Positions 45,500-55,344 of a stretch of 64,000 bases of DNA are shown piece by piece. The translations under genes were made by a program, and so were the position numbers. The notes beneath the pieces were generated by a model. The model was not told the origin of the DNA. It searched no databases and saw only the letters and a program-made list of their open reading frames with translations. Every line of letters begins with the position of its first letter. The first letter of the stretch is position 1. The DNA is from Colwellia chukchiensis (GTDB lineage: Bacteria; Pseudomonadota; Gammaproteobacteria; Enterobacterales; Alteromonadaceae): assembly GCF_002104455.1 (NCBI RefSeq), contig NZ_NBOC01000001.1, positions 558,001 to 622,000 on the forward strand. The letters run 5' to 3'.

Positions 45500-46840
45500 T
45501 TAACGTTTATCTAAGTGGTGGAAATCTATGTCTTCGATATTTTTTCCAGCATTTTCATCGTTAAATATGGCTTCATCAAACTGCGCTTCCGACTTGCCAA
45601 CAACAACAGTCACCATACTGTCACCGGTCACGTTAACTGCGGTGCGGGTCATGTCTAGTAAACGGTCAACACCAATAATTAAAGCAATGCCTTCTACCGG
45701 CAAGCCGACTTGTTCTAACACCATAGCTAACATGATTAAGCCAACCCCTGGCACACCGGCGGTACCAATAGAGGCGAGGGTTGCAGTCAGTACCACCATC
45801 AAGTAATCGGTTAGGGTTAAATCTTGACTAAAAACTTGCGCGATAAATACAGTGGCGACCCCTTGCATAATGGCGGTGCCATCCATATTGATGGTTGCCC
45901 CTAGTGGCACTGTAAATGAGGCGATTGAGTTTTTAACGCCCATTTTTTTGGTGGTGGTTTCAAGGGTAACAGGCAAGGTGGCGTTGCTACTTGAAGTTGA
46001 AAACGCAAAAATAGCCGTATCACGCATTTTTTTCAAAAAAACCAGTGGGTTTAAGCCGGTTAATAGTTTTAGTAGCGTTGGGTAAGTAATAAACGCGTGT
46101 AGTAATAAAACCAAAAGCACAACAAAGAAGTATTTTATTAAATTGCCAAATGTGCTTAATGAAACATCGGTAAACAATCCTGCTAATAGGCAGAATACGC
46201 CATAGGGGGCAATATTCATTAAGATAGTAACAAGGCGCATGATCACTTCACTAAGATCTTCAAATAGCGCTGCCACTCGCTCTCCTGCTTTACCTGATAA
46301 GGCGATCGCGATACCAAATAGCAAGGCGAAAATAATAACTTGTAACATGTTACCCTGAGCAAAGGCCGCAAAAGGGTTACTTGGAAACATTTGAATAATA
46401 ACTTGTGCCAAAGATGGTGCTTCACGGCTGGTAAAAGTAGAGCCTGCGGCCATATCAACGCCTTCACCTGGGTTGATAAGCAAGGCCAAGGTCATGGCAA
46501 AACTAATGGCTATCGCGGTTGTTAATAGGTATAAGGCGATGGCTTTACCACCAATTCTTCCTAGTTTAGTGGTATCTTTTAATGAGCATGTGCCACAAAT
46601 TAATGAAACAAAAACTAAAGGAACTACTAGCATTTGCAAGCTAGAGATAAAAATTTGTCCACCAACTTCAAACACACCGTCTACTAAAAATCCGCGTATC
46701 GAAAGGTCAAAAAGATATAAAGGAATTACAGCATCAGAGCCATCGGGCATCAACCATTGCAAAAGGCTACCAATGAGAATGCCGGCAACCATACCAGTAA
46801 CAATTCTCGTGGTTAAGCTTGCTTGTTTTTTTTCTGTCAT
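45500..46840 (-). CDS. Dicarboxylate/amino acid:cation symporter (DAACS family)
   Basis: Sodium- or proton-coupled transporter of 446 residues, related to GltP, GltT and DctA. The hairpin motif with Ser-rich stretch FAFSTSSSNATLPVTLE (about 270) and the cation/substrate helix PLGATINMDGTAIMQGVATVF (about 300), TLASIGTAGVPGVGLIMLAMVLE (about 350), and DRLLDMTRTAVNVTGDSMV (about 390) mark glutamate-transporter homologues. The Asp of DMTRTAVNVTGD binds substrate in the family. The exact substrate (glutamate, aspartate, serine or C4 acid) is not decided by eye. Own transcription unit. Confidence 0.92.
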   Translation of the reverse strand: MTEKKQASLTTRIVTGMVAGILIGSLLQWLMPDGSDAVIPLYLFDLSIRGFLVDGVFEVGGQIFISSLQMLVVPLVFVSLICGTCSLKDTTKLGRIGGKAIALYLLTTAIAISFAMTLALLINPGEGVDMAAGSTFTSREAPSLAQVIIQMFPSNPFAAFAQGNMLQVIIFALLFGIAIALSGKAGERVAALFEDLSEVIMRLVTILMNIAPYGVFCLLAGLFTDVSLSTFGNLIKYFFVVLLVLLLHAFITYPTLLKLLTGLNPLVFLKKMRDTAIFAFSTSSSNATLPVTLETTTKKMGVKNSIASFTVPLGATINMDGTAIMQGVATVFIAQVFSQDLTLTDYLMVVLTATLASIGTAGVPGVGLIMLAMVLEQVGLPVEGIALIIGVDRLLDMTRTAVNVTGDSMVTVVVGKSEAQFDEAIFNDENAGKNIEDIDFHHLDKR

Positions 46841-47288
46841 ATTTTATTCGAGTTATCGGGCGATAGCATATTATGTTGTTGCTCGACTAATAAATCAATG
46901 GCTTAAAGGTAAGCTGTGTCGGCTTTTTAAAACAAATATTGTTGACAGCGTTTGCTGATGCCAAAGGGGTCGCCCGATTGCGATATTTTTAGCCAAGCTG
47001 TTTAGCCAACATAAGCCTGTACTCTTTCAGTCTATGCCTCATTAGCTTAGAAGTTTGCATGAGCAGAAAAAAGTAAACGCTGATAAAGCACTGTTTATGT
47101 TCATAGTTTATATTGCATATTAGCGTGGTAGAGCAGTTAATTTGCTTGATGAACAACACCAGAAACGGCCGATTGTAGCTATCGTTTGCATGTAAATTAT
47201 GTTTTTTTTCTTAATCAGTGACCTTTTTAGAAAAATTCGGTTAAGATGAGAGAAGTTGATGATAAAAATTACCAGGGAGATGCTTTTT
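46841..47288. other. Intergenic region between symporter and Ig-repeat lipoprotein
   Basis: About 450 AT-rich bases with no gene. They must contain the divergent promoters of the symporter and the lipoprotein. A TTGACA hexamer occurs near 46940 but has no matching -10. I see no operator, RNA gene or repeat. Confidence 0.35.
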
Positions 47289-49814
47289 ATGGCGCTACTT
47301 CAACGCTTTAGTTTTATTTTACTGTTTGCAACTTTAATCGGTTGTGGTGGCAGTAGTGGCGGTTTTGATGAAAACCCAGATGGCGGTGATGGTAGTACAC
47401 CAGACGCCATAACGATTACCTTAGCAATATCTAATACAACGGTCACAGGCGCAGAGCCCGTTACTGTCACGGCAACGGTAATGCAAGGGGCGACAGCTGT
47501 TGTGGGTAGAGCGGTTACCTTTACTACTGGTTTAGGTGCATTTTCTCCAGCATCAGGTAGTGCTTTAACAGATGAAAACGGTGTGGCAACAATAACTTTA
47601 ACTGCGGGCAGTGTCCGAGGTGCGTCTGAAATATCAGCGACGCTCTCAACAGGAGAAAGCTCAACGACGCCGCTCGGGTTTACCACTCAAGGTGACGATA
47701 TTGGTGTCGTTGGTGATATCAATATCAATGTTGCTTTAGTTGATGCGCAAGGCAACTCAACCAATACGGTAACTTCTTCAAGACCAGGCAAAGCGATTGC
47801 GACGATTAATGGTATTAGCGCTCCAGTGATTGTGACTTTTACTTCAACAATCGCTGACATCCCTATCGCAACAACTATTACCGATGAAAATAATCAAGCT
47901 TCAGTTGATGTTTTTGCCGGTGAAGCCTTAGGCGCTGGCACCATTACGGCGTCGATAGAGAGTGGCGAATCAAATAAAACCAATGTTGTCATTGGTTCAT
48001 CATCGGTAACTATGGGCAGTGGCACGCCATTTGAGAGCGGCGTTGCAGAAATAAGTTTGGCTGAAATTTCTGCCGGTGGTACCAGCGTCATTTCTGTTTC
48101 TATTATTGATGATCAAGGCAACTTATTTAATGAGCCGATTGAAGTAAACTTCTCGTCTGGGTGTGCTGCACAATCAACGGCTACGTTAAGCAGCCCAGTT
48201 ACGACGTCTAATGGCGTTGCTACTAGTACTTATTTAGCACAAGGTTGTGTTGGTGATGATCCCATCAATGTCACAGCTAATGCTGGTGGCATTAACTTAT
48301 CTGCCACCACATCGATTAATGTTCTGGCAGCAGATATTGGCAGTATTGAATTTGTTACCGCTACACCTGAGCATATTGGCCTAGTAGGTACGGGCATTGT
48401 TGGCGGCTCAGAAAGCTCAACCGTTGTTTTTAAAGTTAAAGATACCGACGGTAACCCTTATAACAATCGAGTAGTTAACTTTGCACTGAATACCAATGTT
48501 GGTGGTATCAGCCTGAGTCAGGATGTTGCGACAAGCAATGCACAAGGCATAGTACAAACTGTTGTTAATTCCGGTACCGTGGCTACAACGGTTCGTGTCA
48601 CCGCCTCAACTGAAGCATTAAATGGCACTATCGTTTATAGCGAATCGAGCATTTTAGTGGTTTCAACAGGTTTACCTGACCAAGACAGTTTCAGTTTAGC
48701 AAGAGGGATAGCCAATCCAGAGGCATGGAATGTTGATGGTGTAGCAGTGCCTGTAACTGTGCGTATGGCTGATGCGTTTAATAATACTGTGCCAGATGGC
48801 ACTGCGGTATATTTTACCACTGAAGGTGGCGCGATAGAGTCTTCATGTACCACGATAGAAGGTGCCTGCTCGGTAAATTGGACCAGTCAAAACCCTCGTC
48901 CAGCAGGTCAATTGCTGACTAATAGTTTTTGTTCACTTGCCGATGATGCTGACCCTGATATCTTCTGTGCCAGACCGCCGCTGGCCAATGGTAAAAATTA
49001 CCTTGGACAAAAATATGGTGGCCGCGTCACTATTTTAGCAACCGCTATTGGTCAAGAGTCATTTCCTGACAAAAATGGTAACGGCCGCTTTGATGAGAGT
49101 GAGTATACGTTATTTTTAGGTGGAGACGTAGGTAACAGACCTTATGATTTAAAAGAAGCATTTGTTGATCATAACGAAGACGGCTTTTATAACCCTGAAG
49201 AAGCTGGTGCAGGCACCGAAGTGGGGGGAGAGTTAGAGGAGTTTGCTGACTTTAATAATAATGGCACGTTTGACTTACAAGACGGCACTTATAATGGTGT
49301 ACTTTGTGGGTTCAATGATGTCACTAATCCTGGCACGGAAACGCCTAACCAATACTGTGCTAACCCTGACGACGAACCCGACCCAACTAAAAAGTCTGAA
49401 AAAGTATCGACTAACGTGCGTGGTAGTACGGTTATAATTATGTCGGGAACCACACCGTACATTACCGTTACCGCAACCAATGATGCTGTTGCCAGCGGTT
49501 CAGCTAACTTAAATCCAGACGATACAACCTTGTATATTGCCGGTGAAAGTACAGGGACAGTCAGTATTGTAATCGCTGACTTACATAACCAACCCATGCC
49601 AGCAGGGACTAAAGTGACGTTTGTTGCAACAGTAGGCTCAATTCCCGGCACCAATAGTTATGTATGGCCTGGAGATTCAAGTAATGGTGGTAGCCAATTT
49701 AGTGTTGCTGTCAAAGGTGAAGCAGAGCCTACAAGTGGCCCGTTAGAGATAAAAGTTGAAACCCCAGGTGGTGTGACAACGGTATATAGCGGTATTAATA
49801 TTGTGATTCAATAA
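47289..49814 (+). CDS. Lipoprotein with bacterial Ig-like (invasin-type) repeats and calcium-loop motifs
   Basis: About 841 residues. The lipoprotein signal MALLQRFSFILLFATLIGC ends in a lipobox, followed by a Gly/Asp-rich flexible linker. Then come several Ig-like domains of the Big_1/invasin type (about 50-510), with repeats such as VTFTTGLGAFSPASGSALTDENGVATITLTAG. At about 595-680 three acidic loops (DKNGNGRFDESE, DHNEDGFYNPEE, DFNNNGTFDLQDG) resemble EF-hand/dockerin calcium sites. A final Ig-like domain follows (about 735-840). Cysteines are few and paired in the second half. It is likely surface-exposed, with adhesion or matrix binding as an inferred role. The start is uncertain (ATGs at 47259, 47280, 47289). 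Confidence 0.8.
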   Translation: MALLQRFSFILLFATLIGCGGSSGGFDENPDGGDGSTPDAITITLAISNTTVTGAEPVTVTATVMQGATAVVGRAVTFTTGLGAFSPASGSALTDENGVATITLTAGSVRGASEISATLSTGESSTTPLGFTTQGDDIGVVGDININVALVDAQGNSTNTVTSSRPGKAIATINGISAPVIVTFTSTIADIPIATTITDENNQASVDVFAGEALGAGTITASIESGESNKTNVVIGSSSVTMGSGTPFESGVAEISLAEISAGGTSVISVSIIDDQGNLFNEPIEVNFSSGCAAQSTATLSSPVTTSNGVATSTYLAQGCVGDDPINVTANAGGINLSATTSINVLAADIGSIEFVTATPEHIGLVGTGIVGGSESSTVVFKVKDTDGNPYNNRVVNFALNTNVGGISLSQDVATSNAQGIVQTVVNSGTVATTVRVTASTEALNGTIVYSESSILVVSTGLPDQDSFSLARGIANPEAWNVDGVAVPVTVRMADAFNNTVPDGTAVYFTTEGGAIESSCTTIEGACSVNWTSQNPRPAGQLLTNSFCSLADDADPDIFCARPPLANGKNYLGQKYGGRVTILATAIGQESFPDKNGNGRFDESEYTLFLGGDVGNRPYDLKEAFVDHNEDGFYNPEEAGAGTEVGGELEEFADFNNNGTFDLQDGTYNGVLCGFNDVTNPGTETPNQYCANPDDEPDPTKKSEKVSTNVRGSTVIIMSGTTPYITVTATNDAVASGSANLNPDDTTLYIAGESTGTVSIVIADLHNQPMPAGTKVTFVATVGSIPGTNSYVWPGDSSNGGSQFSVAVKGEAEPTSGPLEIKVETPGGVTTVYSGINIVIQ

Positions 49815-49836
49815 GCTATATTTTGCAGTGCAGAAC

Positions 49837-49867
49837 AAAAAAAACCGCTTTCACAGCGGTTTTTTTT
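49837..49867. terminator. Bidirectional terminator between lipoprotein and arginase-family genes
   Basis: CCGCT and AGCGG with loop TTCAC are flanked by eight A on the left and eight T on the right, giving a 13-bp A-T-extended stem. Both convergent genes end within 25 bp. Confidence 0.92.
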
Positions 49868-49885
49868 ATGATTTATAAACGTCAA

Positions 49886-50992
49886 CTACTTGTTTATTTC
49901 TTCAATTAAGAAAGCGGAAATTTCCGCCCCAGCGGCTAAGGTTCTATCACGGCTCGCTTCCCCTAAACCCGTACTATCGGTGAAAGGGGCTATTTCCATC
50001 ATGTCGGCACCGGTAATTGGGCATTGTGCGGCAACAGCGCGTAATATTTGCAGTGCTTCACTAGGTGATAAGCCGTCTGGCTCTGGTGTTCCTGTCGCCG
50101 AAGCATAGGTTTCATCGAGTGCGTCAATATCAAAGCTGACATACACTTCATCAATATTATCGGCTTTGAGTTGGCGGGTAATTTTTTCGATAATCGCATC
50201 AACACCTTGCTCTTTTACTTCATGCGCCCAGTGTTGTTTAACGCCGAAGGTGTTTTCCCAATGCGCTTTTGGTTTGCCACTTGAACGAATACCGACTTGG
50301 ATCAAATCGCGTGGCGCAGTTAAATCATCTAAAATGTGGGTGCACCATGAACCAAAGCATAAATCGATGCCTAAGCGTTCAACCAGTAGGTCAGTGTGCG
50401 CGTCAAAGTGTACAATTGCCGCACGAACGCCTTGTTTTTTCTTCGCTTGTAAATACGCTTTAGTTAATGGATAGCTGACCGAGTGATCGCCACCAATACC
50501 AAAAATTCCTTTCTTGGGAAATTCAGCATAAAAGTCATGTAACACATCTTCTGTAATGGTAAGTGGACTCACCGGCAGCTCGCTGTTTTCGTCTTGGTAT
50601 AACGCTCGTCGACAATTGGCTAACGTTGCCTCATTAAGATATTTGTCATGTAAGAGGTGAGGAATAACTCTGACGTCACCCATATCAAAAGTGTTTAAGT
50701 TTGGATATTGCTCTAATAATGCTGAGCGAACAAATAAAGGGCCCCAGTTTGCACCACGCAATATGCCGCCGCCACAATCAGAAGCAATGCCTAAGATAAC
50801 AGCGTTACTCGACTCAGGAAGTTTTTCAACACTTTGCTGCCATAGTGCTTCTATATTTTCAGACTGCCCAAATAAGGCGTTATGCAAACGCTCTTTGCGT
50901 TCTTTAGCGGTATTGACAGTAAAAACGCCATTGCCTGGCGGGCACAAACATTGGCTGATTTTTTTTTGAAATGTTGACCATGAAGTTGTCAT
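49886..50992 (-). CDS. Arginase/agmatinase-family ureohydrolase
   Basis: Binuclear-manganese amidinohydrolase of 368 residues. All metal motifs are present: GIGGDHSVSYP (about 155), HFDAHTDLL (about 185) and SFDIDALDETYASATGTPEPDG (about 280). Family members hydrolyse arginine, agmatine, guanidinobutyrate or formimidoylglutamate. The N-terminal 65 residues are longer than in most agmatinases. GGAAGG precedes ATG. I cannot choose the substrate from sequence; the absence of hut genes nearby argues weakly against formimidoylglutamase. Confidence 0.88.
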   Translation of the reverse strand: MTTSWSTFQKKISQCLCPPGNGVFTVNTAKERKERLHNALFGQSENIEALWQQSVEKLPESSNAVILGIASDCGGGILRGANWGPLFVRSALLEQYPNLNTFDMGDVRVIPHLLHDKYLNEATLANCRRALYQDENSELPVSPLTITEDVLHDFYAEFPKKGIFGIGGDHSVSYPLTKAYLQAKKKQGVRAAIVHFDAHTDLLVERLGIDLCFGSWCTHILDDLTAPRDLIQVGIRSSGKPKAHWENTFGVKQHWAHEVKEQGVDAIIEKITRQLKADNIDEVYVSFDIDALDETYASATGTPEPDGLSPSEALQILRAVAAQCPITGADMMEIAPFTDSTGLGEASRDRTLAAGAEISAFLIEEINK

Positions 50993-51404
50993 GTATTTTA
51001 CCTTCCTATTAAAGAGGTTAATTTTAACTAGGCATTGAAATTCACAAAAATGAACGCAAACTACCGAAGTGAGTGAAAAAATAAAGTTATAGGCGAAAAA
51101 CTGAAGTTATTTTGGCTTCAGCCCTTAAGTTTTACGATAAAGTCGATTATGATGGCGCAAAAAATTCGCACCATTATAGCTAAAAGTAGTAAAAAGGCAC
51201 ATATATAAAATCTTTTGCTTGTCAGCTTGCTAATTTACAGATATATCTAATAGTAATTTTAGTCTCAAATTTAATTTTACGTCCCAGTTTTATCTATAGA
51301 TGCTGATTTATATTTAATAAGCAGCTCGCGCATTATTAAGTAATTAAGTGTAATCAACTGTGACAAAACTGACAATAGTCAGCTAAGTAGGAATAGAAAA
51401 TAAT
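50993..51404. other. Intergenic region between arginase-family gene and topA
   Basis: About 410 bases between divergent genes. They must contain the topA promoter and the promoter of the leftward gene. The sequence is AT-rich with A and T tracts. A 6-bp hairpin (CTGAAG/CTTCAG near 51102-51122) is the only structure I see, and it is probably incidental. Confidence 0.35.
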
Positions 51405-54080
51405 ATGGCAAAATCTCTGGTAATTGTGGAATCGCCAGCCAAAGCGAAAACAATTAACAAATACCTTGGTAAAGATTTTATTGTTAAATCAAGTGTTGGA
51501 CACGTACGCGATTTGCCGCACGGTAGCACGGGGAAAAAAGTCGCAGCAAAATCACCGGCTGAAGTGAGAAAAATGACCCCAGCGGCAAAAGCCAAATATA
51601 AGCAAAAGCGAGATAAACTCGCCTTGGTTAATCGCATGGGCATTGATCCAGAAAACGATTGGCAAGCAAACTATCAAATATTACCCGGCAAAGAAAAGGT
51701 GGTGAGTGAATTAACCAAACTTGCCAGTAGTGCTGATACTGTCTATCTCGCAACCGATTTGGATAGAGAGGGGGAAGCGATTGCTTGGCATTTAAAAGAG
51801 ATCATAGGTGGCGGTGACGATAAGTTTAAACGCGTAGTGTTTAACGAAATTACCGAAAACGCCATTCAACAAGCGTTTTCTTCACCAGGCGAATTAAGCA
51901 TGCCAGGCGTTAATGCACAGCAAGCACGACGCTTTCTCGACCGCGTAGTGGGCTTTATGGTTAGTCCATTACTGTGGAAGAAGGTCGCACGGGGCTTATC
52001 GGCTGGCCGTGTTCAATCAGTTGCAGTTAAGCTGGTTGTAGAGAAAGAACGTGAAATAAAAGCGTTTGACCCAAAAGAATATTGGGAAGTTAGCGCTGAT
52101 ACGCAAACTGCTCAAGGCAAAGACTTTGCTTTAGATGTTACCCATGAAAATGGCAAAACATTTAAGCCTAGCAATGAAGCCGACACCAATAAAGCGCTTG
52201 CGACTTTAAAGTCAGCAACTTACACCGTTAGCAAACGTGAAGATAAACCTTCAAAAAGTACGCCGTCTGCGCCATTTATCACCTCAACGCTACAACAAGC
52301 GGCGAGTACTAAGTTAGGTTTTGGCGTTAAACGTACCATGGGGCTTGCACAGCGCTTATATGAAGCCGGTCATATTACCTATATGCGTACTGACTCAACT
52401 AATTTAAGCAAAGACGCTGTGGATAATTGTCGTGCCTATATTGGTGAGAATTTTGGCGAAAATTACCTGCCAGAAAAAGCGAAAGTTTATAGCAGTAAAG
52501 GCAATGCCCAAGAAGCACATGAGGCTATTCGACCGTCTAATGTTAAGCTTGAAGCCGCGTTGATCACAGACGTAGATGCTGATGCAAAAAAACTGTATGA
52601 ATTAATTTGGCGCCAATTTGTTGCCTGTCAAATGACAGCGGCACGCTATACGGTAAGTACCATCACTGTTGATGCCGCTGGCTTTGATCTTAAAGCGAAA
52701 GGGCGCGTTATGCAGTTTGATGGTTGGACGCGTGTCCACCCACAACTATCAAAAGGTGATGATAAACATTTGCCTGATTTGGCCGTGGGAGAGGTGTTAG
52801 CTTTGCAAGCGTTACACCCAAGCCAGCACTTTACTAAACCACCTGCGCGCTACGGTGAAGCATCATTGGTTAAGGAATTAGAAAAACGCTCCATTGGTCG
52901 CCCATCAACTTATGCGTCAATTATTTCTACGATTCAAGATCGCGGCTATGTGCGCTTGGATAAAAAGCGTTTTTACGCAGAAAAAATGGGCGAAATAGTC
53001 ACAGATAGTTTATCAGGCAGCTTTACCGACCTGATGAACTACGACTTTACGGCCAATATGGAGCAAAAGTTAGATGAAGTTGCCGAAGGAAAAGCAAACT
53101 GGAAAGATGTGTTAAACCGCTTCTATGAAAACTTTACTGAGCAACTTAATTTAGCCGATAAACCTTCTGAAGAAGGTGGTATGCGCAGTAATGAACCGAT
53201 AGTAACCGATATTGACTGTCCTACCTGTGGTCGAAAAATGGGCATTCGCACCGGCTCTACCGGTGTGTTTCTAGGCTGTTCCGGTTATGCACTTCCCCCT
53301 AAAGAGCGTTGCACAACCACGATGAATTTAACGCCCGGTGAAGAAGCAGTGAGCGTTTTGGCAGAAGATCAAGAAACGGAAGCTTTGCGCGCTATGCATC
53401 GTTGCAGCAAATGTAGCACAGCGATGGACAGTTATTTGATTGACGAAAAACGCAAATTACATGTTTGTGGTAATAACCCTGTTTGTGATGGTTTAGAGTT
53501 AGAAAAAGGCGAGTTTAAGCTTAAAGGCTATGACGGACCTATTTTAGAGTGTGATCGTTGTGAAGCGGAAATGGAGCTGAAGTCTGGTCGATTTGGTAAA
53601 TACTTTGACTGTACAAATAGTGACTGTAAAAACACCCGTAAATTGCTTGCTAACGGTGAAGCCGCGCCGCCTAAAGAAGACCCAGTGCAGCTACCTGAGT
53701 TACCCTGTGAAAAGTCTGATGCGCATTTTGTGTTGCGTGATGGCGCAGCGGGTATTTTCTTGGCCGCCAACACCTTTCCAAAATCACGGGAAACAAGGGC
53801 ACCTAAAGTGGCTGAACTTGCCCGTTTTCGCGATCGAATATCAGAGAAGTTTTATTACTTAGCTGATGCACCAGCAACCGATCCCGATGGCAACTTAGCG
53901 GTAGTGCGTTATAGTCGAAAAACCAAATCACAATATGTGATGACGGAAGTTGACGGTAAGGCAACGGGTTGGAATGCCAAGTATATTGACGGTAAATGGG
54001 TAGAAGAACTGGCGAAGAAAAAAACGCCAAAGGCTAAAGCAAAGGCTAAGCCGAAACCAAAAGCTAAAAAAGCGACATAA
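51405..54080 (+). CDS. topA: DNA topoisomerase I
   Basis: Type IA topoisomerase that relaxes negative supercoils. It has 891 residues: TOPRIM domain ([19 protein letters not shown] ... [14 protein letters not shown]), active Tyr in [12 protein letters not shown] (about 323), and three C-terminal zinc ribbons with CxxC pairs ([27 protein letters not shown]). The last 30 residues are a Lys/Ala/Pro basic tail that can bind DNA. AGGAAT precedes ATG. Followed by a terminator. Confidence 0.97.
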   Translation: MAKSLVIVESPAKAKTINKYLGKDFIVKSSVGHVRDLPHGSTGKKVAAKSPAEVRKMTPAAKAKYKQKRDKLALVNRMGIDPENDWQANYQILPGKEKVVSELTKLASSADTVYLATDLDREGEAIAWHLKEIIGGGDDKFKRVVFNEITENAIQQAFSSPGELSMPGVNAQQARRFLDRVVGFMVSPLLWKKVARGLSAGRVQSVAVKLVVEKEREIKAFDPKEYWEVSADTQTAQGKDFALDVTHENGKTFKPSNEADTNKALATLKSATYTVSKREDKPSKSTPSAPFITSTLQQAASTKLGFGVKRTMGLAQRLYEAGHITYMRTDSTNLSKDAVDNCRAYIGENFGENYLPEKAKVYSSKGNAQEAHEAIRPSNVKLEAALITDVDADAKKLYELIWRQFVACQMTAARYTVSTITVDAAGFDLKAKGRVMQFDGWTRVHPQLSKGDDKHLPDLAVGEVLALQALHPSQHFTKPPARYGEASLVKELEKRSIGRPSTYASIISTIQDRGYVRLDKKRFYAEKMGEIVTDSLSGSFTDLMNYDFTANMEQKLDEVAEGKANWKDVLNRFYENFTEQLNLADKPSEEGGMRSNEPIVTDIDCPTCGRKMGIRTGSTGVFLGCSGYALPPKERCTTTMNLTPGEEAVSVLAEDQETEALRAMHRCSKCSTAMDSYLIDEKRKLHVCGNNPVCDGLELEKGEFKLKGYDGPILECDRCEAEMELKSGRFGKYFDCTNSDCKNTRKLLANGEAAPPKEDPVQLPELPCEKSDAHFVLRDGAAGIFLAANTFPKSRETRAPKVAELARFRDRISEKFYYLADAPATDPDGNLAVVRYSRKTKSQYVMTEVDGKATGWNAKYIDGKWVEELAKKKTPKAKAKAKPKPKAKKAT

Positions 54081-54097
54081 AGTCACCATTTATCAAT

Positions 54098-54124
54098 AAA
54101 AAGCGCTCATAGAGCGCTTTTTTT
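54098..54124 (+). terminator. Terminator of topA
   Basis: AAAAAGCGCTC and GAGCGCTTTTT form an 11-bp stem with an ATA loop, followed by more T. It lies 18 bp after the topA stop. Confidence 0.9.
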
Positions 54125-54344
54125 ATGTTTAATTACATTCACTCATATCTATATTTACTCTAATTGCATTAATAATTTACTGATCCTATAGGACAAACCT
54201 CGCACTATGTCCTACTTTTTAATCATATTATCGCTTGTATTAAAAGCCACGTTTATAACGATAATAGGATGTGAAATAACAATCTAGCAGCACTGACAAA
54301 ATAAGCTACTGATAAAGTAAACAAAAATACCTCAAGGAGTCGAT

Positions 54345-54719
54345 ATGGATAAAAAATTCATTTTAACAAGCTTTGCTTACGCCATTGCGGGTTTAACACT
54401 TGGCATTTTTATGGCCGCGACTAAAAACCATGGTCAGTTAGTGACTCATACCCATATACTGCTAATTGGCTTCGTGATGTCATTTATTTATGCGCTATGT
54501 CATAAGTTGTGGCTTGATAAAATCAACTCACGGTTAGCGAAACTGCAATATTATCTTCATCAATTGGGGACTTTAGGTGTGGTAATTGGCTTGTTTCTTT
54601 TTTATGGTAATTTTGTTGCGTTAGAGGCGGTAGATCCCTTGCTAGCCTTATCTTCAATTACAGTATTAATTGCTCTGATCTTGATGAAAGTATTGTTTAT
54701 TCAAACATTAAAAAAGTGA
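54345..54719 (+). CDS. Small His-containing membrane protein, heme-copper-oxidase subunit-I-like fragment fold
   Basis: A 124-residue protein with four predicted helices. Its second helix begins HTHILLIGFVMSFIYALCHKLW and the third segment LQYYLHQLGTLGVVIGLFLFYGN; His-rich helix ends of this type occur in the NorB/CcoN-like subunit-I family and in a group of short uncharacterised proteins resembling it. It has a perfect AAGGAG ribosome binding site and normal codon use. Function unknown; a heme or metal role is only suggested by the histidines. It stands alone, between topA and a convergent gene. Confidence 0.72.
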   Translation: MDKKFILTSFAYAIAGLTLGIFMAATKNHGQLVTHTHILLIGFVMSFIYALCHKLWLDKINSRLAKLQYYLHQLGTLGVVIGLFLFYGNFVALEAVDPLLALSSITVLIALILMKVLFIQTLKK

Positions 54720-54910
54720 ACAGCGCACGCTGCTTAGGCCGTTGGGAGCATGACTAAGTTCATTCGCTTGATCGAAAGACCTAAAGCAACGGCAACACCT
54801 TAACAACTATGATATCGGGCACTTTGATAATACTAATCGTTAAGCCAACAATGCGATTGAAGCGTTACCTTACCTATTTACATTGAGCTATTTGAGGGCG
54901 TTTACTCACC
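54720..54910. other. Convergent gap after the small membrane protein gene
   Basis: About 190 bases with no gene on either strand and no clear terminator hairpin. One frame near 54840-54900 gives a run (NNAIEALPYLF) faintly like the end of a transposase, but it is interrupted and too short to call. Confidence 0.3.
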
Positions 54911-55315
54911 TCAGTCGTCAAACTCTATTGTATCTATCACGCGTCTGGCTTGTGCTATGGTGCAGTCTGTACGTTGCATTAATTCAGATACTGTGATGCC
55001 TGGCTTTTTTTTCGCAATACCCACTAAGACATCAAATGCTAAATTTTTACTTTGCTTAGCTAAATGTGTTGCGAGCCATTGCCAACTAGGCTCCTCACTG
55101 TCGCTAATGGCGGCAATAGTTGCTTCGAGTTGCTCAAAACTGGCTTTTAATTGCCAGTTGCGTGAACGGCCAATGCGGTTGAGTTCGCAACCCTGTGCGC
55201 GTATAAGGCTTTTCAACGCATAAGCGCGTAACACTCGGCGTAAAAATGACGGCAGTATAATGAAAGGGGTTTGGTTCTTTGGGGTTTTCATATTGTAAAC
55301 GCAGTAAACCAGCAT
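54911..55315 (-). CDS. Uncharacterised basic protein, similar to small proteins named ribosome-recycling-factor family
   Basis: A 134-residue basic protein. The core CELNRIGRSRNWQLKAS and the C-terminal helix pattern PGITVSELMQRTDCTIAQARRVIDTIEFD resemble small Alteromonadales proteins annotated as ribosome recycling factor family, but it is not RRF itself and no function is established. The C-terminal half looks like a winged-helix or HTH module. Starts at 55315 or at an internal ATG at 55291 (126 residues); neither has a strong ribosome binding site. It is downstream of the next gene with a 29-bp gap. Confidence 0.6.
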   Translation of the reverse strand: MLVYCVYNMKTPKNQTPFIILPSFLRRVLRAYALKSLIRAQGCELNRIGRSRNWQLKASFEQLEATIAAISDSEEPSWQWLATHLAKQSKNLAFDVLVGIAKKKPGITVSELMQRTDCTIAQARRVIDTIEFDD

Positions 55316-55344
55316 TGCTGCTGGTTATAGGCTATGAGAGTGCG

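Noticed and set aside
51102-51122. CTGAAG/CTTCAG hairpin before topA
   Set aside because: Only a 6-bp stem, no T-tract in a relevant direction, and no transcript would end there.
54840-54900. Possible transposase C-terminal remnant (NNAIEALPYLF)
   Set aside because: The reading frame is interrupted, only about ten residues look alike, and no terminal repeats or other transposase parts are present.
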